This document shows positions 35,276-46,024 of a stretch of DNA of 64,000 bases, piece by piece. Source of the DNA: Corynebacterium sp. HMSC05H05. Its GTDB lineage: Bacteria > Actinomycetota > Actinomycetes > Mycobacteriales > Mycobacteriaceae. Below the pieces are notes generated by a model, which ran no database searches, had not been told where the DNA came from, and worked only from the letters and a program-made list of their open reading frames with translations. The DNA lies in the NCBI RefSeq assembly GCF_001807265.1, contig NZ_KV788407.1, positions 1-64,000 of the forward strand, written 5' to 3'. The position numbers and the translations under genes are program-made. The first letter of the stretch is position 1. Every line of letters starts with the position of its first letter.

Positions 35276-36792
35276 TCGACATGACGCTGGCGCGCATCGC
35301 CGAGGTCACCGGCGGGCGCTTGAGCCCGGAAGCCGACCCGGACACGCACGTGACCGGGTTCGTGGAGTTCGACTCCCGCAAGATCGGCCCGGGCGGACTC
35401 TTCGTCGCCTTCCCGGGGGCGCGCGTGGACGGGCACGATTTCGTGGACAAGGCCGCAGAGGCCGGCGCTGCCGCGTCGCTGACCACGCGGGAGGTGGGCA
35501 GGCCTTCGGTGATCGTCGAGAAGCGGCCGCCGCGCGAGGGGGACAACTCGGACCTGGCCGCGAATGACCCGGACGGTTCCGCGGCGGGTGTGGTGGACGG
35601 CATGTCTAAGCTCGCCTCCGCGGTCGCGCGCGAGCTGACGGGGGCGCACGGGCTGACCATCGTCGGCGTGACCGGCTCTGCGGGCAAGACGTCCACGAAG
35701 GACCTCATCGCCGCGGTGCTTTCGCGCGCCGGTGAGACGGTGGCGCCCCCGGGCAGTTTCAACAACGAGATCGGCCACCCGTACACGGTGCTGCGCTGCA
35801 CCGAAGACACAGACTTTTTGGTCGCGGAGATGTCCGCGCGCGGCATCGGCCACATCGCGCACCTGGCCACCATCGCGCCGCCGACAATCGGCGTGGTGCT
35901 CAACGTCGGATCCGCGCACATCGGCGAGTTCGGTTCCCGTGAAAACATCGCGAAGGCCAAGGGGGAGCTGGTGGAGGCGCTGCCTCGCGACGGCGTCGCC
36001 GTGCTCAACGCGGACGACGAGCTCGTCGCCGGTATGGCCGGGCGAACGGATGCGCGCGTGGTCACCTTCTCCGAGTCCGGCAACACGGCCGCAGACTACT
36101 ACGCCACGGACGTTGAGCTCGACGCGGTGGCGCGCGCGTCCTTCACCATGCACACGCCGAACGGTGATCCGCAACGGGTCACGCTCGGCGTGTTCGGCGC
36201 GCACCAGGTGGGTAACGCGCTCGCCGCCGCTGCCGTGGGCACGGAGCTGGGCATGGACGCGGCCACCGTTGCCGAGGCGCTGTCCGCGGCGAGCTCGGTG
36301 TCCGTCAACCGCATGGACGTGAACACGCGCGCCGACGGGGTGACCGTGATCAACGACGCCTACAACGCTAACCCCGAATCCATGCGCGCGGCCATCGCGG
36401 CGTTGGGCTATACCGCCGCCGCCCGCCCGGGCGTGCGCTCGGTGGCCGTGCTCGGAGAGATGAGCGAGCTGGGTGCTGGCGCCGAACAGGAGCACGCGCT
36501 GCTCGCGGACGAGTTGGCGCGATACCGGGTGACGCACCTCGTGGCCGTCGGCAAGTCCGACGCGATGGTTGCGCTCACCCAGCGCGCCGAGGGGCAAGGC
36601 ATCCGCACCACCGCCGTCGCCGACACCGACGAGGCGGCGCAGACGGTGCGCGAGCTGCTAGCGTCCGCGCCGGTAGGGGAGGACAATTGGCGCGAGCGCA
36701 AAGACCGGGATGTTGTGCTGGTCAAGGCCTCCAACGCCGCCCGGCTGTGGGTAGTGGCGGAAGCGCTCCTGCAAGGGCATACGCTTAGGTAG
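35272..36792 (+). CDS. murF: UDP-MurNAc-tripeptide:D-Ala-D-Ala ligase
   Basis: 506 residues. ATP loop GVTGSAGKTSTKDLI, substrate segments SFNNEIGHPYTVL and NDAYNANPESMRAAI. It completes the UDP-MurNAc pentapeptide. ATG 35272 is translationally coupled to murE. mraY follows after 36 bp. Confidence 0.96.
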   Translation: MIDMTLARIAEVTGGRLSPEADPDTHVTGFVEFDSRKIGPGGLFVAFPGARVDGHDFVDKAAEAGAAASLTTREVGRPSVIVEKRPPREGDNSDLAANDPDGSAAGVVDGMSKLASAVARELTGAHGLTIVGVTGSAGKTSTKDLIAAVLSRAGETVAPPGSFNNEIGHPYTVLRCTEDTDFLVAEMSARGIGHIAHLATIAPPTIGVVLNVGSAHIGEFGSRENIAKAKGELVEALPRDGVAVLNADDELVAGMAGRTDARVVTFSESGNTAADYYATDVELDAVARASFTMHTPNGDPQRVTLGVFGAHQVGNALAAAAVGTELGMDAATVAEALSAASSVSVNRMDVNTRADGVTVINDAYNANPESMRAAIAALGYTAAARPGVRSVAVLGEMSELGAGAEQEHALLADELARYRVTHLVAVGKSDAMVALTQRAEGQGIRTTAVADTDEAAQTVRELLASAPVGEDNWRERKDRDVVLVKASNAARLWVVAEALLQGHTLR

Positions 36793-36828
36793 TCACGCGA
36801 CGTAGAGAAATAGCAAGGTACAACTTCC

Positions 36829-37929
36829 ATGGTTCAAGTTATCTGCGCCGGAATCATCAGCTTCTTGGTTTCGATCTTCCTCACCCCTGCGCTCATCCGG
36901 TACTTCAACCGGCGGGCGATGGGGCAGGAGATCCGCGAGGACGGTCCGGCGTCCCACGCCCGCAAACGCGGCACCCCGACGATGGGCGGCATTGCCATCC
37001 TCGTGGGCATCACCATGGGCTACCTCGGCGGCAGCCTTGTTGCCCTGTTCACAGGGCATACTGCGTTTACCGCCACCGGCCTGATCGTGCTGTTTCTCAC
37101 CCTGTCTCTGGGCTTGGTCGGCTTCGCGGACGACGGCATCAAACTGTTCATGCAGCGCAACCTGGGCCTGAACAAGACCGCGAAGCTGGTGGCGCAGCTG
37201 GCCATTTCGCTGATTTTCGGAGTGCTCATTCTGCGCTTCCCTGACGAGAACGGGCTGACACCGGGCTCGCAGTTCTTGAGCTTCGTGCGCGACATTGAGA
37301 CGATCGACCTGACCTTCGGCGGCGGGACCATCGGCACGATCTTCTTCCTCGTCTTCATTTACATCCTGCTGGCCGCCTGGTCGAACGCGGTGAACCTCAC
37401 CGACGGGCTGGACGGGCTCGCCTCCGGCACCACCGCCTTGGTGATGGCCGCGTACGTGGGCATTACCTTCTGGCAGTTCCGCAACTCGTGCGAGGCCGTG
37501 GCCGCCGCCGGCTGCTACAGCGTGCGCGACCCGCTGGACCTGGCCATCCTGGCCTCTGCCGGCTTCGGCGCCTGTGTGGGTTTCCTGTGGTGGAACGCTG
37601 CCCCGGCGAAGATCTTCATGGGAGACACTGGCTCGCTCGCACTCGGTGGCTTGGTTGCGGGCCTGTCCGTGGGGTCGCGCACGGAGCTTTTGATGATCAT
37701 CATCGGCGCGCTGTTCGTGCTCGAGGCCGCCTCGGTGGTGATCCAGGTGGCGTCGTTCAAGTCCACCGGCAAGCGCGTGTTCCGCATGGCGCCGTTCCAC
37801 CACCACTTTGAAAACGGCGGCTGGCACGAGATGACCGTCGTGGTCCGATTCTGGATCATCTCCGCCATGGCGTTCATGCTCGGCCTTGCGGTGTTCTACG
37901 GCGAGTGGCTGAACGGGGCGAACCTGTGA
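36829..37929 (+). CDS. mraY: Phospho-MurNAc-pentapeptide transferase (lipid I synthase)
   Basis: 366 residues, ten transmembrane helices. Catalytic Asp residues in [20 protein letters not shown] and [12 protein letters not shown], and the HHHFE motif in [10 protein letters not shown]. It transfers phospho-MurNAc-pentapeptide to undecaprenyl phosphate. ATG 36829 with AAGGTA upstream. The stop overlaps murD as GTGA. Confidence 0.97.
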   Translation: MVQVICAGIISFLVSIFLTPALIRYFNRRAMGQEIREDGPASHARKRGTPTMGGIAILVGITMGYLGGSLVALFTGHTAFTATGLIVLFLTLSLGLVGFADDGIKLFMQRNLGLNKTAKLVAQLAISLIFGVLILRFPDENGLTPGSQFLSFVRDIETIDLTFGGGTIGTIFFLVFIYILLAAWSNAVNLTDGLDGLASGTTALVMAAYVGITFWQFRNSCEAVAAAGCYSVRDPLDLAILASAGFGACVGFLWWNAAPAKIFMGDTGSLALGGLVAGLSVGSRTELLMIIIGALFVLEAASVVIQVASFKSTGKRVFRMAPFHHHFENGGWHEMTVVVRFWIISAMAFMLGLAVFYGEWLNGANL

Positions 37930-39329
37930 CGCAGCCGATCCTGTCGGACTACACCCTGGTCGCCGGCGCCGGTGTGTCGGGGCTCGGGGCGGCGCAGCTG
38001 CTTCGGCGCGCCGGCGCCCGCTTCACCGTTGTCGACGACAACGAGGCAGGCCGCGCCCGCGCCGCCGAGGCTGGCTACGACACGTGCACCGGCGACGAGG
38101 CCCGCGCCCGCTTCGGCGAGGTCGGGCTCGTGGTCACCTCGCCCGGGTGGCGGCCGGATACGCCATTGCTTGTGGACGCCGCATCCGCCGGCATCGACGT
38201 CATCGGCGACGTGGAGCTGTGCTTCCGGCTGGACCGCGCCGGCGTGTTCGGCGAGCCGCGCACCTGGCTGGTGGTCACCGGAACGAACGGCAAAACCACC
38301 ACCACGGGCATGCTCGCGCAGATGATGATTGAGGCTGGCAAGGACACCGGCCTGCGCGCCGGCGCGTGCGGCAACATCGGCGTCGCGGTGGGGGAGGCGA
38401 TGCTCGCGCCGGAGCGTTTGGACGTGCTGGTAGCCGAGCTTTCCAGCTTCCAGCTCCACTGGTCCTCCCAGCTCGTTCCCGATGCGGGCGTGCTTTTGAA
38501 CCTGGCGGACGACCACATTGACTGGCACGGCAGCTTCGCCGAGTACGCCGCGGCCAAGGCCAAGGTGCTTCAGGCGCCGGTGGCGGTGGCGGGTATCGAC
38601 GACACCGAGGTCGCGCGGATCGCCGCCGACACGGGGCGCGAGGACATCGTCGGGTTCACGCTCGGCGAGCCGGCAGACGGCCAGGTTGGTGTGGTGGGCG
38701 GACGCATCGTCGCAAAGCTTGGCGGAACACCCGTGGATGTCGCACCGGCCGACGGCATCGAGCCCGCCGGTGCCGCAGGTGTGCTGGACGCGCTGGCCGC
38801 CACCGCGGTGGCGTTGACGCAGGGAGCCACGACCGAGCACATCCAACGCGCGCTGGACGCGTACCAGGTGGAGGGCCACCGCGGCGCGGTCGTGCACTCC
38901 GGCGGCGGAGTGGACTGGGTGGACAACTCCAAGGCCACCAACCCGCACGCGGCGGATTCGGCGCTCACCGGCGCTGGTTCCGTGGTGTGGGTCGCCGGCG
39001 GGCAGCTCAAGGGCGCGTCCGTGGATGCCGTGGTCAAAGCGCACGCCAAGCAGTTCCGCGCGGTGGCGCTTCTGGGCGTGGACCGGGAGATGATCCGCGC
39101 CTCGCTCGAGCAGGTGGTGCCGGAGGTGCCCGTTTTCGTCTCCGACGCGCAGGACCCGGAGCAAGCGATGGACGAGGTCGTGGCGTGGGCGGCCACCCAG
39201 GCGCAGGCGGGCGACACCGTGCTTTTGGCACCCGCCGCGGCGAGCTTGGACATGTTTTCCGGCATGTCTGCGCGTGGCGACGCATTCGCGGCCGCCGCAA
39301 TGCGACACTGGAACCCGCACAACAAGTAA
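37926..39329 (+). CDS. murD: UDP-MurNAc-L-Ala:D-Glu ligase
   Basis: 467 residues. N-terminal Rossmann-like domain ([15 protein letters not shown]), ATP loop [13 protein letters not shown], and [10 protein letters not shown] in the third domain. GTG 37926 overlaps the mraY stop, which decides the start. ftsW follows after 51 bp. Confidence 0.96.
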   Translation: MTQPILSDYTLVAGAGVSGLGAAQLLRRAGARFTVVDDNEAGRARAAEAGYDTCTGDEARARFGEVGLVVTSPGWRPDTPLLVDAASAGIDVIGDVELCFRLDRAGVFGEPRTWLVVTGTNGKTTTTGMLAQMMIEAGKDTGLRAGACGNIGVAVGEAMLAPERLDVLVAELSSFQLHWSSQLVPDAGVLLNLADDHIDWHGSFAEYAAAKAKVLQAPVAVAGIDDTEVARIAADTGREDIVGFTLGEPADGQVGVVGGRIVAKLGGTPVDVAPADGIEPAGAAGVLDALAATAVALTQGATTEHIQRALDAYQVEGHRGAVVHSGGGVDWVDNSKATNPHAADSALTGAGSVVWVAGGQLKGASVDAVVKAHAKQFRAVALLGVDREMIRASLEQVVPEVPVFVSDAQDPEQAMDEVVAWAATQAQAGDTVLLAPAAASLDMFSGMSARGDAFAAAAMRHWNPHNK

Positions 39330-39380
39330 GCTCAACTAAAGGTTGAGGTTTTCTTCCGCGGTTCCAATCGAAAGGGCAGC

Positions 39381-40805
39381 ATGACGGTTCAACGCGCACC
39401 CCGGCAACGCGCACCACGGCCGGACGCGCCGCGTAAGGCGGCACCCGCTCCCGAATCGAAGCTCAGCGCAGGGCTCCGGCGCATCCAGGATGCGCTCGAT
39501 TCCCGGCCGCTGATCGACTACACCATGATCCGCAGCATCGTGCTCTTCCTCGCCGGTCTCGGCGTGGTGATGGTCATGAGCTCGTCCATGGCGACCTCGT
39601 TTGCCGCGAGTGCGAGCGTGTGGTCCCTGGCCGTGCGCCAGTTCGTGATGGTCGTGCTCGGCCTCATCGCGTTCTGGGCCGCGTTGAAGACGCCGCCCGA
39701 GCGGCTCCGGGGCCTGAGTAATTGGCTGATGGTCATCGCGATTGTGCTGCTCATCGCCGTGCTCACGCCTCTGGGCACTGGCCGTGCCGAGGTGGGCTCG
39801 CAGTCCTGGCTGGTCGCCGGCCCGCTGCGCCTGCAGCCTTCCGAGTTCGCCCGCGTCGCCATCGCCATGTGGGGAGCGAAGATCCTGGCCAACAAGGACC
39901 CGCGCCGTTTGTTCGCCCCGGACAACGGATTCGCCGCCTTCCTCACCGTCTCCATCCTCTGCGTGGGGCTGATTGCCATGCAGGGCGACATGGGGATGGC
40001 GCTCTCGTTTGCCGTGGTGGTGGCGTTCATCTTGCTCTTTGCGGGTGTGTCGCTGAAGGCCGTCGGCGTGGTTGCGGCCTCGGGCGTTGTGGCGTTGGTG
40101 GTGATCTTCCTCTCCGGCAGCTTCCGCTCCGCCCGCTTCCACGTCTATTTCGACGCGCTGCGCGGCCACTTCGACGACACCCGTGGCGTGGCGTTCCAGT
40201 CCCACCAAGGCTTTTTGTCGCTGGCGGACGGCCACATCTTCGGCGTCGGCCTGGGCCAGTCGCGCGCGAAGTGGTTCTACCTGCCGGAGGCGCGCAACGA
40301 CTTCATCTTCGCCGTCATCGGCGAAGAACTCGGGTTGTGGGGCGGCGCCCTGGTGATCCTCCTGTTCGCGCTGCTCGGCTTCTTCGGTATGCGCACCGCG
40401 CTGCGCGCGCAGACGCAGTACCAGACGCTCATGGCAGCGTCCCTGACCGCGGCAGTGGTCTCCCAGGCCTTCATCAACATGGGCTACGTGGTGGGCCTGC
40501 TTCCGGTCACCGGCATCCAGCTGCCCATGTTGTCCGCCGGCGGTTCCTCGGCCGTGTTCACCCTCGGCGCGATGGGCGTGCTGGCGTCTGTGGCGCGCCA
40601 CGAGCCGGACGCGATCTCGTCCATGCAGAATTACGGTCGCCCCATGTTCGACCGCATGTTCTTCATCGGCGAGCCCCGCGCGCTCAAGCAGCGCCGCCAG
40701 GCGCCTGCGGCCGCGCCGCGCCGCGAGCGCTACGGCACGCCGGTGACCCAGCCGGTCGCCGCGTCCTACCATAGGCAGCCGCACCGCCGGACCCCGCGCC
40801 GATAG
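39381..40805 (+). CDS. ftsW: Septal SEDS peptidoglycan polymerase FtsW
   Basis: 474 residues. Cytosolic basic start, ten hydrophobic helices, the SEDS core EVGSQSWLVAGPLRLQPSE and the VTGIQLPMLSAGGSS loop. It polymerises lipid II with FtsI. The C-terminal tail is basic and disordered. ATG 39381 with AAGGGC upstream. Confidence 0.95.
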   Translation: MTVQRAPRQRAPRPDAPRKAAPAPESKLSAGLRRIQDALDSRPLIDYTMIRSIVLFLAGLGVVMVMSSSMATSFAASASVWSLAVRQFVMVVLGLIAFWAALKTPPERLRGLSNWLMVIAIVLLIAVLTPLGTGRAEVGSQSWLVAGPLRLQPSEFARVAIAMWGAKILANKDPRRLFAPDNGFAAFLTVSILCVGLIAMQGDMGMALSFAVVVAFILLFAGVSLKAVGVVAASGVVALVVIFLSGSFRSARFHVYFDALRGHFDDTRGVAFQSHQGFLSLADGHIFGVGLGQSRAKWFYLPEARNDFIFAVIGEELGLWGGALVILLFALLGFFGMRTALRAQTQYQTLMAASLTAAVVSQAFINMGYVVGLLPVTGIQLPMLSAGGSSAVFTLGAMGVLASVARHEPDAISSMQNYGRPMFDRMFFIGEPRALKQRRQAPAAAPRRERYGTPVTQPVAASYHRQPHRRTPRR

Positions 40806-40812
40806 GAGAGCC

Positions 40813-41892
40813 ATGTCTACCGAGAAGTTCAGCGTCGTCATCGCAGGCGGCGGCACTGCGGGCCACATCGAGCCCGCTCTTGCAGTCGCGGAAGTGCTTC
40901 GCGACGCGTACGGGGCAAACGTGGTCGCCCTCGGCACTGAACGAGGCCTGGAAACCACCATCATTCCGGCCCGTGGGTTCGAGCTTTCCCTGATCGACCC
41001 GGTGCCGATCCCACGCAAGAAGCCCTGGAAGCTCGCCTCCGTGCCGTTCAAGCTGGCCCGTAGTGTCCGCCAGGCCAAGCAGGCAATGAAGCGCTGCGGC
41101 GCACGTGCCGTCTTCGGCACCGGCGGCTATGTCTCCGGCCCGGCGTACCTGGCCGCGAAACAGCTTGGCCTGCCGTTTTTCGTGTTGGAGACCAACGCGC
41201 TGGCAGGCATGGCCAACAAGCTGGGCGTGAAGATCGGCGGCACCGGGTTCAACGCGGTGCCCAATTCCGGCATGGACGGCGAGGTCGTCGGCGTGCCGGT
41301 GCGCCCCGGCGTGGGCGTGGACCCGGACGGCGCGAAGCGCGAGCGGGGCCTGCGCATGTGGAACCTACAAGAAGACCGCCCGACCATCCTGGTCACCGGC
41401 GGCTCGCAAGGTGCGGTGAGCATCAACGCGGCCTTGGCCGACGCGGTGGAGCGGCTCACCGGCGCGGGGTATCAGATCCTGCACGCCTACGGGCGCAAGA
41501 ACGACGCCCCGGTCACGCACGACCACTACACGGCGGTGCCGTACATCGACGACATGGAGGCCGCGTACGCAATCGCCGACGTGGTGGTGTGCCGCTCGGG
41601 CGCGATGACGGTTGCGGAAAACTCCGCGGCCGGCATCCCCGCCATCTACATCCCCCTGCCGCACGGCAATGGCGAGCAGGGGCTCAACTCCGCCCACCTC
41701 GTCGACGCCGGGGCGGCCCTGCGTATCGACGACGCGGCGCTGACCGGCGACGTGCTCGTCGACAAGCTGCTGCCTCTCTTGGAACCCGATGCCCGCGCGA
41801 TTATGCGCGCGGCGCTCGAGGACTCGGGTGCCGGCAGCGTTGCCGAGGACCTTGCCGCGCGCATCGCCGCGGCTGCTGGAAAGGACACATAA
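40813..41892 (+). CDS. murG: UDP-GlcNAc:lipid I transferase (lipid II synthase)
   Basis: 359-residue GT-B enzyme. Glycine loop IAGGGTAGHIEPAL, second loop VTGGSQGAVSIN, and the UDP-GlcNAc site region CRSGAMTVAENSAAGIPAIYIP. ATG 40813 with AGGAGAG upstream. The stop is immediately followed by the murC ATG. Confidence 0.97.
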   Translation: MSTEKFSVVIAGGGTAGHIEPALAVAEVLRDAYGANVVALGTERGLETTIIPARGFELSLIDPVPIPRKKPWKLASVPFKLARSVRQAKQAMKRCGARAVFGTGGYVSGPAYLAAKQLGLPFFVLETNALAGMANKLGVKIGGTGFNAVPNSGMDGEVVGVPVRPGVGVDPDGAKRERGLRMWNLQEDRPTILVTGGSQGAVSINAALADAVERLTGAGYQILHAYGRKNDAPVTHDHYTAVPYIDDMEAAYAIADVVVCRSGAMTVAENSAAGIPAIYIPLPHGNGEQGLNSAHLVDAGAALRIDDAALTGDVLVDKLLPLLEPDARAIMRAALEDSGAGSVAEDLAARIAAAAGKDT

Positions 41893-43314
41893 ATGACAGA
41901 TCTCTCCCGCGTCCACCTCATCGGCATCGGCGGGGCCGGCATGTCCGGCGTGGCGCACATCCTGCTGGACCGCGGCGCGACAGTGACCGGCTCCGACGCC
42001 AAAGACTCCCGGCCAGTGCGCGCGCTCAAAGCGAAGGGCGCCAAGGTCGCGCTCGGCCACGACGAAGCAAACCTGGAGCTGTCCGGCGAGCTGCCCACCG
42101 CAGTGGTGACCAGCTTCGCCGCCATCCCGCAGGACAACCCGGAGCTGGTGCGCGCCAAGCGCGAGGGCATCCCGCTGCTGCGCCGCTCCGACCTGCTTGC
42201 GGAGCTGATGGAAGGCTCGACCCAGCTGCTGCTCGCGGGCACGCACGGCAAGACATCCACGACGTCGATGGCCGTGGTGGCGCTGCAGGCGGCGGGGGAG
42301 GACCCCTCGTTCGCCATCGGCGGCCAGCTCAACCGAGCCGGCACCAACGCGCACCATGGCCACGGCGACGTGTTTGTTGCGGAGGCCGACGAGTCCGACG
42401 CCTCGCTGCTGCGCTACTCCCCGGATGTTGCTGTGATCACCAACATCGAGCCGGACCACCTGGATTTCTACGGCACGCGCGAGAAGTACTTCCAGGTCTT
42501 CGACGATTTCGCGGACCTGGCCAAGCATGTGGTCGTCTGCCTCGACGACGACAACGCCGCCGCCTGCGGCGAGCGCGCCCTCGAGCGCGGCTTGACCGTC
42601 TCCGGCTACGGCACCGCGGAGGCCTCCGCACGCCACCCCAAGATCCCGGCAGGCGCTGTGGTCACAGGCGAACGGCAGGAGGGCGAGCACACCGTGGTCG
42701 AGGTGCAGCTGCGCACCGGCCGCATCTCCGGTGATGTTATGTACACGCTGGCGATTCCGGGCCGCCACATGGTGCTCAACTCTGCCGCGGCACTGTTGTC
42801 AGGCGTGCTGGTTGGCGCCGACCCGGCGAAGCTCGCCCAGGGGTTGAGCGAGTTCACCGGCGTGCGCCGTCGCTTCGAGTTCAAGGGCGAGGTGGGCGGA
42901 ACCCGCGTCTACGACGATTACGCCCACCACCCGACGGAGGTGGCCGCCGTGCTCACCGCCGCCCGCGACAAGGTCGACGCTGAGGGCAACGGCGCCCGCG
43001 TTGTGGTCTGTTTCCAGCCTCACCTGTACTCGCGCACGCAGGAGTTCGCAGGCGAGTTCGCCGACGCGCTGTCGCTCAGCGACGAATGCGTGCTGCTGGA
43101 CATCTTCGGCGCCCGTGAAACGCCGGTGGAGGGTGTGACCTCCCGGACTATTTCCGAAAAGATGACCGCGCCGGTGCGTGTGGAGCCGGACTTTTCCGCG
43201 GCGCCTGCGACCGTGGCGGCGGTAGCCAAGCCCGGTGACCTGGTGCTGACCATGGGGGCGGGCAGCGTGACCATGCTGGCGGACGAGATCCTCGCCGCGT
43301 TGCGGGAGGCGTAG
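41893..43314 (+). CDS. murC: UDP-MurNAc:L-alanine ligase
   Basis: 473 residues. Nucleotide loop [20 protein letters not shown] loop [12 protein letters not shown], and [11 protein letters not shown] before the C-terminal domain. First ligase of the UDP-MurNAc pathway. Zero gap to murG, one base to ftsQ. murB and ddl are not in this cluster, as is usual for corynebacteria. Confidence 0.97.
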   Translation: MTDLSRVHLIGIGGAGMSGVAHILLDRGATVTGSDAKDSRPVRALKAKGAKVALGHDEANLELSGELPTAVVTSFAAIPQDNPELVRAKREGIPLLRRSDLLAELMEGSTQLLLAGTHGKTSTTSMAVVALQAAGEDPSFAIGGQLNRAGTNAHHGHGDVFVAEADESDASLLRYSPDVAVITNIEPDHLDFYGTREKYFQVFDDFADLAKHVVVCLDDDNAAACGERALERGLTVSGYGTAEASARHPKIPAGAVVTGERQEGEHTVVEVQLRTGRISGDVMYTLAIPGRHMVLNSAAALLSGVLVGADPAKLAQGLSEFTGVRRRFEFKGEVGGTRVYDDYAHHPTEVAAVLTAARDKVDAEGNGARVVVCFQPHLYSRTQEFAGEFADALSLSDECVLLDIFGARETPVEGVTSRTISEKMTAPVRVEPDFSAAPATVAAVAKPGDLVLTMGAGSVTMLADEILAALREA

Positions 43315-43315
43315 G

Positions 43316-43963
43316 ATGTCCCGCCGCGCGATCACCATCGTCGCCGGCTGCGTCGCACTTGTGCTCGCAGTCGTGGCGGCGCTGCCGTTTACCCTGGCCA
43401 TGCCCGTCGACGACGTCAACGTCGAGGGTGCGGTGAACCTGCCCGCCGAGGAAGTGAAGTCGCTCTCCGGCGTGGAGGTGGGCACCCCGATGGGGCGCGT
43501 GGATGTGCACCGGGCAGCCCAGGACGTGGCGGCGAATCCGTGGGTGGATTCAGTGACGGTGAAGCGCCGGTGGCCAGATGCGGTGGACGTCACTGTGCAG
43601 GAGCACACCCCGGTGGCCTGGATAGACCAGGGCGGCGAACCCCACCTGATCAACAGCGAGGGCAAGGATTTCGTGGTCGCCCAGCCGCCGCTGGGGGCGG
43701 TGCAGCTCGTCGGCATTAACGAGGAGCAACTGCCGAAAGCGGTGGAGGTCGCTTCCGCGATCACGGACCCGGCCCGCCCGCAGGTCCGCGAGCTGACCTG
43801 CGACGGGGACCACAGCTTCGTGCTCAAGCTGGACGGGGACAGGACAGTCACGTGGGGTTCGTCCGAGGACAACCAGAACAAGGCGCTCGCGCTTGAGACC
43901 GTGCTGCAGCTGGACGGAAAAACATTCAATATTTCCAACCCAGAACTGGTCACTTCGCGCTAA
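43316..43963 (+). CDS. ftsQ: Cell division protein FtsQ
   Basis: 215 residues. A short cytosolic start, one transmembrane helix (about 6-27), then the POTRA domain (VDDVNVEGAVNLPAEEVKSL) and the FtsQ beta domain (NPWVDSVTVKRRWPDAVDVTVQEHTPVAW). Compact like other corynebacterial FtsQ proteins. Starts one base after the murC stop. Confidence 0.93.
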   Translation: MSRRAITIVAGCVALVLAVVAALPFTLAMPVDDVNVEGAVNLPAEEVKSLSGVEVGTPMGRVDVHRAAQDVAANPWVDSVTVKRRWPDAVDVTVQEHTPVAWIDQGGEPHLINSEGKDFVVAQPPLGAVQLVGINEEQLPKAVEVASAITDPARPQVRELTCDGDHSFVLKLDGDRTVTWGSSEDNQNKALALETVLQLDGKTFNISNPELVTSR

Positions 43964-43971
43964 AACCGCAG

Positions 43972-44006
43972 GTCACAACCCTAAAGTACAGGTTTAGGGT
44001 TGTGAC
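43972..44006. repeat. Perfect 14-bp inverted repeat in the ftsQ-ftsZ gap
   Basis: GTCACAACCCTAAA (43972-43985) and its exact complement (43993-44006) flank a 7-nt loop. No T-run follows, so this is not a normal terminator. It could be an operator or an RNA hairpin in the leader of ftsZ. Confidence 0.8.
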
Positions 44007-44096
44007 ACGCCGGACCAGAAAACAAAAATCCGCGTGCTTTCACACAAGATGGGTAGCAACTGCAAAAACCAACTTGTGAAAGGCGAGACCACCACC

Positions 44097-45284
44097 ATGA
44101 CCTCTCCCGCCAATTACCTCGCCATGATCCGCGTCGTCGGTGTCGGCGGCGGCGGCGTCAACGCCGTCAACCGGATGATCGAGGAAGGCCTCAAGGGCGT
44201 CGAGTTTGTCGCGATAAACACTGACTCCCAGGCGCTGCTGTTTACGGATGCCGACACGAAGCTCGACATCGGACGCGAGGCCACCCGCGGCCTCGGCGCA
44301 GGCGCCAACCCTGAGGTTGGCCGCACTTCCGCTGAGGACCACAAGCAGGAGATCGAGGAGTCTCTGAAGGGCTCCGACATGGTCTTCGTCACCGCCGGCG
44401 AGGGTGGCGGCACCGGCACCGGCGCCGCCCCGGTGGTCGCCGGCATTGCCAAGAAGATGGGCGCGCTGACCATCGGCGTGGTCACCCGCCCGTTCACCTT
44501 CGAGGGCAAGCGCCGCACCCGCCAGGCGCTCGAGGGCATTGAGAACCTCAAGGAAGTCTGCGACACCGTCATCGTCATCCCGAACGACCGCCTGCTGCAG
44601 CTGGGCGACGCGGAGCTTTCCATGATGGAGGCCTTCCGCGCGGCGGATGAGGTGCTCTACAACGGTGTCCAGGGCATCACCAACCTCATCACCATCCCGG
44701 GCATGATCAACGTCGACTTCGCGGACGTGCGCTCCGTCATGGCCGACGCTGGCTCCGCACTCATGGGCGTCGGCTCCGCCCGCGGCGACAACCGCGTGAT
44801 GACGGCTACCGAGCAAGCCATCAACTCCCCGCTGCTGGAAACCACCATGGAGGGTGCCAAGGGCGTGCTCATCTCCGTCGCCGGCGGCTCCGACCTGGGC
44901 CTGATGGAGGTCAACAACGCGGCGTCCATCGTGGAGGAGAAGGCCGACGAGGACGCCAACATCATCTTCGGCACGATCATCGACGACAACCTGGGCGACG
45001 AGGTCCGCGTGACCATCATCGCCACCGGCTTCGACGAGAAGGCCAACGCCCGCCCGGCCGAGCCGGCTGAGTCGGCTGAGCAGGAAACGCCGCAGCCGGA
45101 GCGGAGCTCGACCAAGGTCGTGGAGGCCGAGCCGGCCAAGGAGGAGTACCAGCCGCGCCACCGCTACGAGCCGTCCAGCCGCAGCGGCCTGTTCACCGAG
45201 CGTGAGCGTGAGCCGCGCGAGGCCCGCGACGGCGGCTTCGACGGCGGCTTCGATGACGTCGATGTGCCGGACTTCATGCGCTAG
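44097..45284 (+). CDS. ftsZ: Cell division GTPase FtsZ
   Basis: 395 residues. The GTP-binding tubulin signature is [14 protein letters not shown] (about residue 100-113); the T7 loop [11 protein letters not shown] and the family start [23 protein letters not shown] are present. A charged linker ends in the conserved tail DVDVPDFMR, the docking peptide for SepF and FtsW. ATG 44097 is preferred to one 63 bp upstream because of homologue length and the GAAAGGCGAG site. It is preceded by a 133-bp gap, so ftsZ has its own promoter. Confidence 0.97.
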   Translation: MTSPANYLAMIRVVGVGGGGVNAVNRMIEEGLKGVEFVAINTDSQALLFTDADTKLDIGREATRGLGAGANPEVGRTSAEDHKQEIEESLKGSDMVFVTAGEGGGTGTGAAPVVAGIAKKMGALTIGVVTRPFTFEGKRRTRQALEGIENLKEVCDTVIVIPNDRLLQLGDAELSMMEAFRAADEVLYNGVQGITNLITIPGMINVDFADVRSVMADAGSALMGVGSARGDNRVMTATEQAINSPLLETTMEGAKGVLISVAGGSDLGLMEVNNAASIVEEKADEDANIIFGTIIDDNLGDEVRVTIIATGFDEKANARPAEPAESAEQETPQPERSSTKVVEAEPAKEEYQPRHRYEPSSRSGLFTEREREPREARDGGFDGGFDDVDVPDFMR

Positions 45285-45285
45285 T

Positions 45286-45291
45286 TAAGCT
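45286..45291 (+). promoter_or_regulatory. -10 box of a leaderless pgeF promoter
   Basis: TAAGCT starts 2 nt after the ftsZ stop and lies 7 nt before ATG 45299. No ribosome site is present. Confidence 0.5.
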
Positions 45292-45298
45292 GGCAGGC

Positions 45299-46024
45299 AT
45301 GCCAGATCTTTCCACTCGCCCCGTCCGCATGGTGTTCACTTCCCGTGCGGGCGGGGTTTCTGCTGCCCCCTACGACTCGTTCAACCTGGGCGCCCACGTC
45401 GGCGACGACCCCGCAGATGTCGCCGCCAACCGCGCCCGCCTTGCGCAGGTGCTCGGCCTGCCCGAGGAGCGTTTCGTGTGGATGGAGCAGCTGCACACCA
45501 ACACAGTCACGCTTGTCGACGGACCTTCGGCCACCCCCGTGGAAGCCACCGACGCCCTCGTCACCAGAGAAAAGAACCTGGCGCTGTGCGTGCTCGTGGC
45601 AGATTGCACTCCGGTGCTGCTGTCCGACCACACTGCCGGCGTCATCGGCGCGGCCCACGCCGGCCGGATGGGCGCGCGCAACGGGATCGCGGAAAACACC
45701 GTCGAGGCGATGGTGGGCCTCGGCGCCGAACCGTCGCGCATCCAGGTGCTGCTGGGTCCTGCCGCGGCAGGGGAGTCGTATGAGGTCCCGGAGGGGATGG
45801 CTTTAGACGTCGAGAAGCATTTGCCCGGATCCCGCACACGCACAACGAAGGGCACGCCCGGCATCGACGTGCGCGCCGGGCTGGTGCGCCAGCTGCTGAG
45901 CCTGGGCGTGACCCACATCGACGCGGACCCGCGCGACACCATCACCGACAACGATTTCTTCTCCCACCGCCGCGAAGGTGTGACCGGACGGCAAGCTGGC
46001 GTAATTTGGATGCCTAATGTCTGA
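45299..46024 (+). CDS. pgeF: YfiH/PgeF-family purine nucleoside phosphorylase / multicopper-like enzyme
   Basis: 241 residues. Conserved MEQLHTNTV, VLVADCTPVLLSD and GAAHAGRMGARNGI with metal-site His and Cys residues. In E. coli the family member corrects peptidoglycan composition, and others are purine nucleoside phosphorylases or laccase-like. Position after ftsZ is conserved in Gram-positive bacteria. It overlaps yggS by 8 bp. Confidence 0.9.
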   Translation: MPDLSTRPVRMVFTSRAGGVSAAPYDSFNLGAHVGDDPADVAANRARLAQVLGLPEERFVWMEQLHTNTVTLVDGPSATPVEATDALVTREKNLALCVLVADCTPVLLSDHTAGVIGAAHAGRMGARNGIAENTVEAMVGLGAEPSRIQVLLGPAAAGESYEVPEGMALDVEKHLPGSRTRTTKGTPGIDVRAGLVRQLLSLGVTHIDADPRDTITDNDFFSHRREGVTGRQAGVIWMPNV

